Assembly: GCA_025594325.1 (NCBI GenBank)
Contig: JANHCV010000003.1
Coordinates: 1,488,001 to 1,552,000 of the forward strand
Source: Blastocladiella emersonii ATCC 22665
Taxonomy: Eukaryota; Blastocladiomycota; Blastocladiomycetes; Blastocladiales; Blastocladiaceae
Length of the DNA stretch: 64,000 nucleotides
Direction: 5' to 3'
Part shown: piece after piece, positions 1-11,065 of the stretch
Layout: each line of letters opens with the position of its first letter
Position numbering within the stretch: the stretch's first letter is position 1
Translations under genes and position numbers: made by a program
The notes under the pieces: generated by a model
What the model saw: the letters and a program-made list of their open reading frames with translations, nothing else
What the model was told of the DNA's origin: nothing
Database searches by the model: none

Positions 1-153
1 GCCGTGTGGCGCGAGGAGGTACGCCCGTCCGCTCGCTCGTGTCTCATCGTCCGCGCGATGATCCCTGACACCCGTCCCGTATAGCGCGAACGACCGCGGC
101 CGTCCGTATGGCGCAGGCTGCGCGCCGCCGTCGCCGCCATCCCGACCAAACTC

Positions 154-2166
154 ATGCCGCGCACCGACAAGGGCGACGGCGGCGACCGCGACGCCAAGGA
201 CGGCCGCCGGCACTCGGTCATCTCGATGCTCGCGTGTCCCGGCGGCCACGCCCGCACCCGCTCCACGTCGCCCGTCCGCCGCGGCGGGTCCTCGCGCGCC
301 CGCCGTGCCTCGGTCCCGCCCGCCCCCGCCGCGCACCGCCACTACTCGGCCATCGCGTCGACCGAGATCCTCTCATCGAGCGGCGCCGAGACCGCCGCCG
401 TCCTGTCCGCGTCGCCCGAGCGCGTCGACGCCCGCGTGCCCGTCGCGCAGCCGCGGCTCGCTCTCCCGCGTACCGCATCCGAGTCGGCCGTCGCTACCGC
501 CGCCAAGGCCGCTGCGGCGTCCTCGTCGGCCTCGCTCTCGCGGCGCCGCGGCCACGGCTCGTCGTCGTCCAATGCCGACATGTACCGCATGCACTCGCGC
601 ATACTCGCCGCGTCGTCGGGGGACTACTCGCGGGTCCCGTCGCGCGGGTCGCTGTCGGACCCGCCCGCCTGGCGCCAGAGCACCGTGCCCGCTGACTCGG
701 TCGACTCGGCGCTGCACCGTCCTTCGCCGGTTCAGCAGCAGCAGCCGCGGTACGCCAGCGCAATGTCTTCGCGCCGGCCGATGGCGGGGGTCGCGCTCCG
801 CGACGCCGCGGCCGAACGGCTCGGCGGATTCTCGTCGACCGAGTCGCTCGCGTACGGCAGCAGCGTGTCCGCGGGCGCGGCGCTCGCGGCCGAGGTCGAC
901 TCGGGGTACCAGCCGAACCCGGGGAGCAACCAGGGTCACGCTGGCGCCAACACCGCCGGTTGCGGTCCGCGCGTGTCGCCCGTCTCGTCATCGTCGTCTG
1001 GGTACGCGTCCTCGTCATCCAACGCGGACGCGGCGGAGCAAGCCCCCGCACCCGCGTCGCCCGAACCGTGGGGCGCCCTGGTCCCCATCTTCCCCGCACT
1101 CCACCCGGAGATCCGCCTGGCGGGCGCCGAGGTCTCGGTCGGCCGCCACCCGGCGTGCACGGCGCAGCTCGCGCAGCCCGAGATCAGCACGCACCACCTG
1201 ACGCTGCGTCGCGAGCGCGCGCCCGGCTCCGCCCCCGCCAACGGCGATCCCTGGCGTGTCCTCGTCCACGACGTGAGCACCAACGGCGTCTTCATCAACG
1301 GCCGCGCCGTCGGCCGCGGGAACACGGTCGCGGTGCACGCCGGCGACGAGATCGCTCTCGCGCGCAAGCAGTTCCCGGCCGCCGGGATCGCGGCCGCGAC
1401 CACTGACGAGTTTCTCGCTGGGATCCGCGACTGGCCCGCCCTCCAGCGCGCGCACCCGGACAGCGCCCGCGCGCTCGCGCACCTCGCGGCGGGCGTGGCG
1501 CTCGCCGACTTGATCGCGGCGCGCGAGGAACGGCTCCTTGCGGTCGGCGTCACGGCGCCGCCCGTCCTCGACGCCCTCGCGGATGCCGTCGAGGCGTGGA
1601 AACACCGGTGCCGGTACCCCGTGTTCCGACTCGCCATCCTTGCCCCAGCGCAGCCGGTTCCCGCCCCCGCGCCCGTCCCGCAGCAGCAGCAGCAGCACAC
1701 GGCCGACTCGCTGACCTCCACGGTCCTCGCGCTGCTCGCCGAAGACCACCCGGCGGTCCCAACCGACACGCTAGCCATCATCGTGCGGTTCGAGCTGTAC
1801 GCGTACGCGGCGTCGGCTCCGCCGCAGTCCGGTGCCGCGGCCGCGGCGGCGTCGCCGCGCGCGCTCCCGCACCCCGCCGAGCTCTACATCCGGTGCTCGG
1901 CCGCGGTCCATGGGCTGCTGCGCCGCGTCGCGGGACACCAGCAGCAGGTGGCTGTGCCTGTCGCGACGGTGCCGCGCGGGATACCGCAGCAGCACTCCGC
2001 GATGCCTGCCGGCGGCGGCGGCTCGCTCGGCCGCGCGGCGCGGCCCGTGGCGCTCGTCCTGCAGCCGCCATCACGGATGGCGCCCATGGACTACCACCAA
2101 CCAGCGCATCGCGGCCACGGCCATGGCGGTTCGCAGCCGCGCCGGCCGCCGCTCCACGTCGCGTAG
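154..2166 (+). CDS. FHA-domain protein, otherwise disordered
   Basis: A single uninterrupted frame of 670 residues from an ATG to TAG. Residues about 1-310 are low-complexity, rich in Ser, Ala, Arg and Pro. A forkhead-associated domain lies at about residues 310-410: the core reads VSVGRH (Gly-Arg-His at about 330-332), then ISTHHL, then STNGVFING at about 374-382, which are the classical GR, SxxH and NG motifs of this phosphothreonine-binding fold. A probably helical segment follows (about 415-500), then another disordered tail with short Gln runs. No kinase, RING or BRCT domain accompanies the FHA domain, so it is not a CHK2/Rad53-type kinase. By family it should bind phosphothreonine partners; its pathway is unknown. 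No GT-AG intron is needed. It converges on the ataxin-2 gene, leaving 214 bases between the two coding ends. Confidence 0.8.
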   Translation: MPRTDKGDGGDRDAKDGRRHSVISMLACPGGHARTRSTSPVRRGGSSRARRASVPPAPAAHRHYSAIASTEILSSSGAETAAVLSASPERVDARVPVAQPRLALPRTASESAVATAAKAAAASSSASLSRRRGHGSSSSNADMYRMHSRILAASSGDYSRVPSRGSLSDPPAWRQSTVPADSVDSALHRPSPVQQQQPRYASAMSSRRPMAGVALRDAAAERLGGFSSTESLAYGSSVSAGAALAAEVDSGYQPNPGSNQGHAGANTAGCGPRVSPVSSSSSGYASSSSNADAAEQAPAPASPEPWGALVPIFPALHPEIRLAGAEVSVGRHPACTAQLAQPEISTHHLTLRRERAPGSAPANGDPWRVLVHDVSTNGVFINGRAVGRGNTVAVHAGDEIALARKQFPAAGIAAATTDEFLAGIRDWPALQRAHPDSARALAHLAAGVALADLIAAREERLLAVGVTAPPVLDALADAVEAWKHRCRYPVFRLAILAPAQPVPAPAPVPQQQQQHTADSLTSTVLALLAEDHPAVPTDTLAIIVRFELYAYAASAPPQSGAAAAAASPRALPHPAELYIRCSAAVHGLLRRVAGHQQQVAVPVATVPRGIPQQHSAMPAGGGGSLGRAARPVALVLQPPSRMAPMDYHQPAHRGHGHGGSQPRRPPLHVA

Positions 2167-2380
2167 TCGACACGTCCTTGCTCCTCCCCTAAAATCGTAT
2201 CTCTCCCCACGCCTTTTTGTGACCTTTCTTTCGCTCATCATACCCTGCCCTCCACCGTCGTCTTCATTATTGCATTGCATTTTTTTTCGGTTTTATCATT
2301 GTGTGTTCGTTGGTTGCCTTGCGAGCGCAGCTGGATCTCGCGCGATCATGTCCAAAACTCGACTCGACTTCGACCGTCGC

Positions 2381-5300
2381 TCACCCCTGCTGCTGCGGCT
2401 GCTGACCCTGGCCCTGCTGCGGGGGCGGCGGGCCATGGACATGGTGCGGGTGCGGCGGCGGCGGCCCGTGGCCGTGCGGCGGGTGCATCGGAACCATCGC
2501 GCCAGGCGGCGGCGGCGGCGGGTGGCCGACGGCGACGGGGATCACGCCGGGCGGCATCATCTGGTACATGTGCGGCGGGCCATGTGGCGGGCCGTGCGGA
2601 TGGTGCGGGCCGTGGTGCGGGTGGTGCGGCGGCGGGGGCGGCGTCATGCCGGGCGGCGGCGGGGAGCCGAGGAACTGCGGCGGCGGCGGGCCGTGCGGGT
2701 GCGGACCGTGACCGTGCGGGCCGTGCGGGTGGTACATGCTGCCGGGCGGCGGCGGCGGCTGACCCTGGTAGAACTGCTGCTGCTGCTGCGGTTGCTGCTG
2801 CTGACCGTTGAGTCGCGCGGGCTGCGAGGTCGCGGGGTTCTCGCCACCAGCACCAGCGCCAGCGGGCGGCGCGGTCCCAGCGTTAGGCGCGGGCGCCGAG
2901 CCAGGCGGAAGGACCATGGGCGGCGGCGGCCCGGGCGGCATGCCGTACGGCGGCGGCTGCATGTGCGGGTGGGGCGGCGGCGGCGGCGGGTGCATGCCGT
3001 ACGGGCCGGGGACCATGGCGCCGGGCGGCGGCGGGCCGGGGACGTAGCCCATGGCGCCGGGCGGCGGCGGGGGCATCTGGCCGGCGGGGATGAACTGCTG
3101 CTGCTGCTGTTGCTGCTGCTGGGCGCCGTTACCCTGCTGCTGCTGGCCGCCCTGCTGCGGCGGCGGCGCCATCTGCTGCGGGATGTAGTACATGGGCGGC
3201 GCCATGTACTGCGGGAACGTGTCGTCGCCGTGCGCCTGGTGCTTGTACGAGCGGCCGTCGGCGCCGAACGGCCACGTCGCGCCGCCCGTCGCGTCGATCT
3301 CGCCGCTGGGAGGCGCGGCCGAGAACAGCTGGCGCAGCGACACGGGCGCGAGGTGCAGCTCGCGGCCCGCAAACAGACCCGTCTGCACCTTGCGCACGTC
3401 CTTGTTGGCGGGAGCCGCCGTGGCGGTGGTACCGGCGGCGGGGGCGACCTAGAGATGAAGGTCAGTGACACGCTGATGCCAGCAGCAAGTGAGCGATGAC
3501 GTACCGGCTTGAAGGCCGCGGCCGAGAGGTTGAACGAGAACTTCTTCTTGTCCTTGGCGTCGTCCTTGGCCGCAGCAGCAGCAGCCGCGGGAGCGGGTGC
3601 AGCGGCGGGCTTGGTGTCGGTCATCAAGGCCTCGGGCTTCTTGGCCTCCTTGGTCGCGGGCGCCGCAGCAGCAGCCGGCTTGGTGGCCGACGCGGTTGCG
3701 GGTGCCATCGCCGGCTTGGCCTCGGCCTTGGACGCCGCCGGCGCAGGGGCAGCCGCCGCGGTCTTGGCCGCGGGCGACTTGGGCCGCTTGTCGGGCGACG
3801 GCGCGCGCTTCGCTGCCGGTGCAGCAGCCGCGGCGGGAGACGCCGACGTACCCGCGATCCGGCGCTTGGCCGCGTCCTTGTCGAGGATCTCCTTGAGGTC
3901 GTCGGGCATGGACGGGAGGCGCGCGAGAGCGCCGCGGTTGAGTGCGGCGTGGGACGCACGGAGGTTGCCGATCGCGGTGCGCATGGCGGCGCGCTGCGAC
4001 TCGCGCAGGTCCTTGAGGGCCTGGATGCGCACCTTGAGCTCGCCCTCGAGGTAGCCCGTGAACCGCTTGGAGACCTTTTGGTGGATCCGGTCGACGTGGT
4101 CGGGCTTGCCCGCGGTCGAGGAGGAGGAAGTGGAGGAGGCAGTGGTGGGCTTGGTCTTGGACGGCGAGCCCTGCTGCGACCGCTGCTGCTGCTGCTGCGC
4201 CGCCGCTGACGAAGACGACGAGGCGGAGGCGCTCGACGCGGCGCCGTGCGCGAGCACCTTGCTCGGGAGCACCGGGTGCTGCGCGACGGCGGACGCGGTC
4301 GCGGGCGCGCCGTGCATGCTCGCGCGCTGCGATTGCTGCGGCTTGCCGACCTGCTGCTGGAGCGCGGACTGCTGGGCGAGGTGGCCGCTGGACTGGCGGC
4401 CCGTGACGCCGACAGACCGCTGCTGCTGCGGCGGCTGCGGGTGCGGCTGCGGGAGGTAGTGGTGGTGGGCGCGGGCGCGCTGGTTGTTCTGGTAGTGGTA
4501 GATGGCCAGGTTGTGGGCGGCGATGGCGACGTTGGGCATGTCCTTGATGAGCGAGCGGAGCTGGCCCATGGACGGCTTGGCGGCCTTGGCCGCGTCCGCG
4601 TCCTTGCGCGCCTTGATGGCGGCCGCGTACTCGGCGATCTGCTCGCGCGACGCGAGGACGGAGGCCGGGAGCTCGGAGGAGGCGGTGGAGCTCGGTGCGG
4701 GGGCCGCAGCCGCCGAGGGCGCGGGGATCGACGACGGCGGGAGCGGCGGCTTACCGCCGGCGGCACCCGCAGCGCGCGAGCCGGTCGGGATGGGCGAGGT
4801 GACGGCGGCCGGGTGCGACTGGCGGTAATGGTGTTTGTTGCCGTCGCCGGCCGGGACGATCGGGTGTGCGTGCGCGGCCGACGAGGACAGGACGCGGGTG
4901 CGCTCCTCGGGCGGGTGCGGGCCGAGCGTGCGGCGCGTGTCGTGCGGCACGCCGTGGTCGTCGGTGCTGCGCGGCGGGAGGTGGTGGTACGAGTTGGACC
5001 CGGCCGCGCGGGTAGACGACGACGTGGGCCGCTGCTGCTGCTGCTGCTGCTGCTGCTGCGAGTAGCCGCTGTTGTTGTACTGCTGGCCGCGCGCGGCGGG
5101 CGGGACCCACGCCTGGGTCGGGGTACCGTTCCCATGGGCGTTACCGTTGTGGTTACGGACGACGGCGCCGTAGCGGTCCTCCTCGTCGAGCAGGTCGACG
5201 TTGTTGGTGCTGCTGTTGCCGGCGCGCGGCAGCTTGTTGCGCTCCTCGAGGACGTGCACGTTGGTAGCGAGCGAGCCCTCGATCTCGCGGGCGAGGCGGG

Positions 5301-5999
5301 CGGCCTCGCGCTCGCGGGCGCGGTACTGGTCCGAGTTGCGGTCGAGCTTGGTGGTGTAGAACTCGTCGTTGTAGTCGGTGGTGAGGCCGAACTTGGCCTC
5401 GTTGACGCGGAACTGGTCCCACGACGTGTTGCGGCCGGCGGCGAGCGCCTCGAGCTCGAGCCCGCCGTCGTCGGCACCGTCGCCGTCGCCGACCCACCGC
5501 TCGAGCGTGCGCTCCTTGAGGTTGGTCGCGCCGCTGATGGCCGTGTCGGTCTGGAATCCTGTTTTCCGGGCGAGAACGAGGTGAGACGTGTCGACTACAC
5601 TACAGCCGAGCAATGACCGTACCCTTGCGGGCGCGCTTGGGCTCATCCTCGAGGACGAGGGCATTGCGGACGTGCAGGTCGGCCACGTCGGCGAGCGCGA
5701 CGACGAGGGTGGCGCCGGGCGCGTGCTTGGAGGGCCCGGCGAGGTGGCGGACCGTCTTGAGGACGAGCAGGGCGCGGTCGTGGGCAATCGAGTGCAGCAC
5801 GCCCTCGTAGCTGTCGCCGGGGATGGTGCGCAGCGTCGCAATATGGCCCTGGAAATCAGGGATGCGCGTCAATGTGCCGTCCGACGAGAGCGATCTCGGC
5901 AACGCGTACCAGACTCAGCGAGTAGGCGTGCAGAAGCCGCGTCGTCATGGACGATGGCTGCGGCGGGGAGGCGGCCGCGGGCCCATCGTTGGCGGTCAT
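2381..5999 (-). CDS. PBP1: Ataxin-2 / Pbp1 homologue (Lsm, LsmAD, PAM2)
   Basis: Four exons (5999-5910, 5848-5623, 5558-3505, 3448-2381) give 1145 residues; the introns are 61, 64 and 56 nt and keep phase. Domains in order: a divergent Lsm fold (about 20-105, YEGVLHS then DRALLVLK), the LsmAD domain starting FQTDTAISG (about 106-185), a long Ala/Pro/Gln/Ser-rich region with a polyglutamine tract, a PAM2-like peptide FSFNLSAAAFKP just before the last intron, and a C-terminus rich in Pro, Gly, His, Met and Gln. By family it is an RNA-binding scaffold that contacts poly(A)-binding protein through PAM2 and joins stress granules. The start is the first ATG of a 30-codon exon that supplies the first Lsm helix (RLLHAY). 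The Lsm/LsmAD/PAM2 order makes the call secure; the exact start is less so. Confidence 0.9.
5032..5058 (-). repeat. Pure CAG tract (9 units) in the ataxin-2 gene
   Basis: Nine uninterrupted CTG triplets on the + strand encode nine consecutive glutamines from CAG codons in the ataxin-2 homologue, between the LsmAD domain and PAM2. Other Gln runs in the protein are shorter. Confidence 0.9.
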
Positions 6000-6374
6000 G
6001 GTTACGGACGGTCTCGCGATGGCGCGTGCGAGCCGCGACGTGTCGAAAAGGTAGCAGTTGGTGGTCTTGCGGTCGGGATGCGCTGGGTGGCGAGGTGGTG
6101 GTGATGGGCGCGAATCAGGGCGCCGAGTCCATGGGACGGTCGCGCTCGCTCGGGGTCGCGGAAATCGCGGGCGACGCGCGGTAACTTTCCCTCGAAGGCG
6201 GCCGCGTTGCAGGCAGAGGCCGTGGCCGTTACGTCGGGGTGGGCGTCGGTCGCAAATTGCGGCGGTTTGACAAGGGAGACGGGCGCGACGCGGGCGCGAG
6301 CGTGGCAGGCTCAGCCTTCTCCGGGCAGAGCGCGTTGCACACGCCTGCCTGCCGATCCGCCACACGCGCGCCGG

Positions 6375-6386
6375 CATCAGCTGATG
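6375..6386. promoter_or_regulatory. Palindrome CATCAGCTGATG
   Basis: A perfect 12-base palindrome with an E-box-like CAGCTG core, about 380 bases upstream of the ataxin-2 start. The inner 10 bases recur upstream of SPT6 (46424-46433) and all 12 upstream of TMEM14 (51719-51730). A regulatory role is inferred only from this recurrence. Confidence 0.4.
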
Positions 6387-6402
6387 TCAGCTGGTCTCGG
6401 GA

Positions 6403-6409
6403 TATAAAT
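6403..6409 (+). promoter_or_regulatory. TATA-like box without an assigned gene
   Basis: TATAAAT stands out in GC-rich surroundings. No recognisable gene follows on the + strand; the nearest ATG frame (6521-6838, 105 codons) looks like noise. It could serve a non-coding transcript or, on the other strand, a distal ataxin-2 promoter. Confidence 0.25.
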
Positions 6410-7976
6410 TGGAGCGATGTCTCGTGCTCGGCTCACGCTCCCTATAGCTCCTGTAGAACTTGCACTGCCCAAACCAGTGGCCGTGTGAGTGGGAAAAGCG
6501 AGCGCAAACTCGTCCGCGGCATGCACGCCCGTGCTGCCGCAAGCTCGAGAGCACGCTGTCCGCGGCCTCGTCCGCGGTCGGCTACATTTCGAGCGCAAAA
6601 ACCTGCGTTGCTACTTTGGCACTTCTGTTCTCCCGCGGGCTCCCGCGCGACTTGTGTCGTCAGGGACAGCGCGAAAGCAGGCGCGAAAGCTCCGACTTGG
6701 TGGTCCGTGGGCCCGAGGACCTGTGACGTTGCCGCTCGTCAAGTTCAGCTAGCTTGTGCACCTTCACGCTGGTCGCCGCCCTTGTCGCCGCCCTGGTCGC
6801 CTCTACGACGCTTCCCGTCAGCTAAGCTGTGCACCTGATTGTAACCTCCTCGCTCTTGTTTTTGAGGAGGGGCAGGAAGCCCCACAGTCGGCCACCGACA
6901 TGGATCCTGACGTGATCTTGAGAGCGTCAAACTCGAAGGAGACTGGCAGTCCAAACCTCGGGGGCAACTTGCACGGCGGCGGACCCGATCAACGGCGCAC
7001 CGAACTCACTCTGTTGTCCGCGCTGCGGATGCAGGCCGTGGACGAGCGCCTCGACGATGAGGAGCAGCGTCAAACCTGGCATCCGAAGGTTCTCCGTGTT
7101 GCTCGCTTGAGCTTCGTGGCCGCCATCCCTGAAGAGTCCTTGACCATGGCACCATCAACTCGAAGTCCACCTTCTCGACCCGCCGGCGCACCGGCTACCC
7201 AGCCTACTCACAGCTGAGCGCCAATCCTGTGGGCAACTGAGTGGTAACCAACCCTGAACGACAGGACGAGCTGAACAACGAAAGCCGTGCACTTCAGGAG
7301 GATCCAGTCCTTGCGGTCCTCTCACCAAGGATGTGAGCAAGTCAAAACCGCTCCTCCCGGCCCTTGCACGGCCGGTCGGCTCGTCCGCGGCTGCGATGGC
7401 CAAGTCTTTGGTGTCGGCACGACATGGACCAGCTCCCACCCGCACGCACTCCGCCCACGGCACTCGGTTGCGACAAGTCCCCAGCGTCCCAACCGCGTCA
7501 TTTGGCCATGCGAGACATCGAGAGGCGGAGACACGGAGTGACTCTTGCATCGACGCGGGCGCACGTGAGGCGCGAGGTGTGGCGTGCATGTGCGGCGCAG
7601 CGCGTTTTCGCGTTCGGCGTTCGCCCGCCCCCCACGTTTTCGCCGGTTTCCGCGGCTGTCACGGCCCGCGTGACCTCTCATCACTGGCCGCGAAATGTGT
7701 CCCACCGGCGGCACCGCGTTCCTCGGCGAGTTGATTCACTGCAACGCTCACCGAGCCCCCCATCCGTTCGCCGCTGCAGATCCTCATCGGCGACCCAGAG
7801 CGGCCCTGGATCCATCCAGTCAGTCCTAACTACAAGTAGGCCCCGCGCCGCCTCCTGCCGTGGACCGAACCGACCGACCGCTGCATCCATCGCTCGCCTT
7901 CCCGCTCGCTCGCCCTACACGTGCGCGCCTCGCTCTGCTCTCTCTCTCCCTCCCCACCCCCAAACGTATCAACACC

Positions 7977-10726
7977 ATGGCACCCAAGCGTCGCGGTCAG
8001 CCGGCTTCCTCGGCCTCGCCCGCTACTGCCAGCACCGCCTCGTCTACCACCACCATGACGACGACGACCGCCGCGACGACCACCACCATCGCGACGCGGA
8101 GCGGCCAGCTCGACCTCAACGCCGCCGCGCCCGCGACGTGCGCGACCTCGGCGGCGATTGGCGGCTGCGTCGGCGGCATGGCGGCCGAGCTCGGCATTGA
8201 CCTCGGCGATCTCGCCGCGAGTTTGACGCATCTGCCGCCCGTCGTCGCTGTCGACACGGCTTCCGCTGCCGCTGCCGCTGCGGTGCACGCGGGGAGCGCC
8301 GACGCAACAACCGCAGCGGCGGTGGGGCCAGACGCCGCGTTCGCCGACCTCTTCTCGCCGCAGGTCACGTCGTCGCTCGAGTCCCGCGTCGCCGCTGCGC
8401 GCGCGCGGTTCCTCACGCCGTCGCCGGCTGATGAGCTCGCGCTCGCGGACGCGCTCCGGACACGCATCGACAAGGGGCGCGGTGAGACCATCTACGAGCT
8501 CGGCGGGCTCGACGGTACGCTTTCGCTCACTTCAATGAGACATGACGATGGAGGTCACTGACATGGTCACACCGCGTAGACGACGGCACCTCGCTCGGCT
8601 TCACCGAGGCCGAGCTGACCACGGCGCTCGCGACCATCGAGCGCGTCGCCGCCAAGCACCTCGGCGCCCACGCCACCTACCTCAGCGACAAGACCAACCA
8701 CACCACTGTGCAGACGCTCGAGGCCGCCCTCGCTACGCGTGCCGCTGCTGCTGCTGGCGCCTCGGCGACCGCGACCGCGTCGACCGCGGACCCCAAGAAC
8801 CGCGCCGGCTACGTCCTCGTGCGCCGCATGCCGACCAAGCTCGACGACCTGATGGAGGTGCGCGTCGCCGTAGGCGGCAATGTCGATTCGGGCAAGTCCT
8901 CGCTTCTCGGAGTTCTGACCAAGAACGCGCTCGACAACGGCCGCGGCAAGGCGCGTGTCGCGCTCCTCAAGCACGCGCACGAGCTCAGCACCGGCCGAAC
9001 GAGCTCGGTCGGCCTCGAGTGCATGGGCTTCGATGCCACGGGCCGCCAGGTCGGCGTCTCGTTCAACGCCGCCACCGAGGTCGTCGGCGCCACCGTCAAG
9101 CCGCCCGTGTTCGGCGGGAGCGCCGACGACGTGGCAGGTGAGGCGTCCGCGTCCGCGGCCGCGACGCGCGCCGACCTCCCGCGCACCGCGGCGTGGGACG
9201 AGATTGCGCAAAAGTCGGCCAAGATGCTGTCGCTCATCGACCTGGCGGGCCACGAGCGGTACCTCAAGTCAGCCATGTACGGCATGTGCGGTGCCGCGCC
9301 CGACTTTGGGATCCTCATGGTCGGCAGCAACATGGGCGTGATCGGCATGACCAAGGAGCACCTCGGTCTGTCGCTGGCGCTCAACCTGCCGGTGATGGTG
9401 GTGGTGAGCAAGGTCGACATGTGCCCGGCCAACGTGCTCGAGGCGACGCTCAAGCAGCTGCTCAAGATCCTCAAGTCGCCCGGGTGCCGCAAGATCCCGA
9501 TGTTCGTGCGCACGCCCGAGGACGTGGTGCGCGTGAGCTGCAGCTTCGTGTCGGACCGCATCTGCCCGATCTTCCTCGTGTCCAACGTGACGGGCGAGGG
9601 CCTCCCGCAGCTGCGCCAGTTCCTCAACCTGCTGCCCATGATGTCGACGTACGACACGTCCCTGCCCGTCGAGTACCAGATCACCGAGAACTTCTCGGTC
9701 CCCGGCGTCGGCACCGTGGTCTCGGGCACGCTCCTGTCGGGCATGGTGCACGTCGGCGACACGCTGCTCCTCGGGCCCGACTCGCTCGGCCACTTCACGC
9801 CGACCCAGGTCAAGGGCATCCACATGAAGCGCGTCCCCGTGCCCGTCGCGCACGCCGGCCACTCGGTGTCGTTTGCCCTCAAGCGCGTCAAGCGCGCGCA
9901 GCTGCGCAAGGGCATGGTGCTCGTGTCGCGCGACGCGGACCCCGTGGCGTGCCGCGAGTTCGAGGCCGAGTGCCTCGTCCTGTTCCACTCGACCACCATC
10001 AACCAGCGGTACCAGGCCATGCTCCACTGCGGCAACGTGCGCCAGACGGTCTCGCTGGTCGACATGGACCGCAACGTGCTCCGGTCGGGTGACCGCGCCC
10101 TCGTCCGGTTCAAGTTCATGCAGCGGCCCGAGTACATCCGCGTCGGCACCCGCGTCCTGTTCCGCGAGGGCCGCACCAAGGGCATCGGCAAGATCACCCA
10201 GGTGTACAAGCCCGGCCAGGTGATCCCGTGGTACAACACCACGGGCGGCGCGTCGCCGCAGGCCACGTCGACGACCGCGGCCGCGGGCGCGGGCGCGGCA
10301 TCGGCACCCCTCCCGTCGCCGCTCCCGGCCGCCGGCGCGACCGACCCCGACGACGAGTCGCTGCTCGGCCCCAAGGAGCTCCGCAAGCTCAAGGCCGCGC
10401 AGCTGCACAACCACGGCAAGGCCGGCGGCAGCGGCGTCACCGAGCAGCAGCACCACGCGGCGCCCGGCGGCGCAGGTGGGACGGCGGGACGGAGGAGGTC
10501 GTCGGCCGGGCTCGCTACCGCCGCCGCCGCGGCAGCAGCAGCAGCAGTAGCGCCAAGGCAAACCTCGGCCGCGCCCGTGGCCAAGGGCAAGGGCCGCGGT
10601 GGCGCGGGTGCCGGTGCGCCCGCCAGCGCGCCGCCAACAACTACCGGCGGCGGCGACGGCGGCGGCGGCAAGGTCAAGGGCGGGTCCGCGGCTGCCTCGG
10701 CCAAGCCGCGCGGGCTCAAGGCCTGA
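7977..10726 (+). CDS. GTPBP1: GTPBP1/GTPBP2-type translational GTPase
   Basis: Two exons (7977-8514, 8580-10726) joined over a 65-nt intron with GTACG donor and a CACTGAC branch-like motif give 894 residues. After an Ala/Thr-rich N-terminus, family landmarks appear: IYELGGL, the P-loop GGNVDSGKSS beginning at residue 278, switch region HELSTGRTSSVG, DLAGHERYLKS (G3), GMTKEHLGL, VVSKVDMCPAN (G4), SPGCRKIP, then the beta-barrel domains with PGVGTVVSGT and FREGRTKGIG. The tail is Ala/Gly-rich and basic. In animals GTPBP1 is an EF-1A-related GTPase linked to mRNA decay and to clearing stalled ribosomes; the same cytoplasmic role is inferred. The ATG at 7977 follows a pyrimidine-rich leader and is the first in frame that fits. 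Confidence 0.93.
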
Positions 10727-11065
10727 TCCAGTCGGCGGCGGCGACCGCGGTCGCGTCGTGCGGCCCCGCAGCAGCGACCCGGTTGATGGGTCGGTTCTTT
10801 TGTCACCCCCCTCCTCCCAGGGGCGTAGTCTTGTTTGAGTCGTTAACAATACTGTGATCCAAGTTTGATGAAGCCGAGCGTGCGAGCGACTCGAACGGGA
10901 GAAGGACCGGGGCCAGCGAAGGACGCGACTCGCCACAGCGTGCTCGCGCTCGCGAGCAACGCCCGCGCCCGCGACCCTTCAAAAGCGGGCGCGGCCCCCT
11001 CCCCTCGCGGCAGAATGGAGTACACGAGTGGATGAAGCTTGCACACGGCATACAGAAGCAGCAAC
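10727..11065. other. Intergenic: GTPBP1 3' end and hydrolase promoter
   Basis: 339 bases between two genes on the same strand. I see no open frame of note, no RNA gene and no clear TATA element. Confidence 0.5.

Larger units (their letters stand above)
6000..7976. other. Long divergent intergenic region, no convincing gene
   Basis: About 2 kb separates the starts of the ataxin-2 (-) and GTPBP1 (+) genes. All open frames here are short and unlike any family I know. Contents: the palindrome CATCAGCTGATG at 6375-6386, a TATA-like box at 6403-6409, a somewhat less GC-rich stretch at about 6820-7330, and a pyrimidine-rich leader at about 7930-7976 before the GTPBP1 start. In the stretch at about 7140-7330 one frame reads like decayed coding sequence (a run around RQDELNNESRALQEDP bounded by stops), but nothing identifies it. 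Confidence 0.5.

Noticed and set aside
108-695. Arg/Pro-rich frames overlapping the FHA gene
   Set aside because: Shadow frames; the 154-2166 frame has the FHA motifs.
6756-7217. A 153-codon plus-strand frame in the ataxin-2/GTPBP1 gap
   Set aside because: No recognisable motif, non-ATG opening, weak composition. Recorded only as part of the intergenic description.
8809-10806. Very long antisense open frames opposite GTPBP1, SPT6, CDK12, BRN1 and the hydrolase
   Set aside because: They mirror the real genes in GC-rich codon usage (C or G at third positions removes stops on the other strand), have Arg/Ala/His-rich content and match no family.
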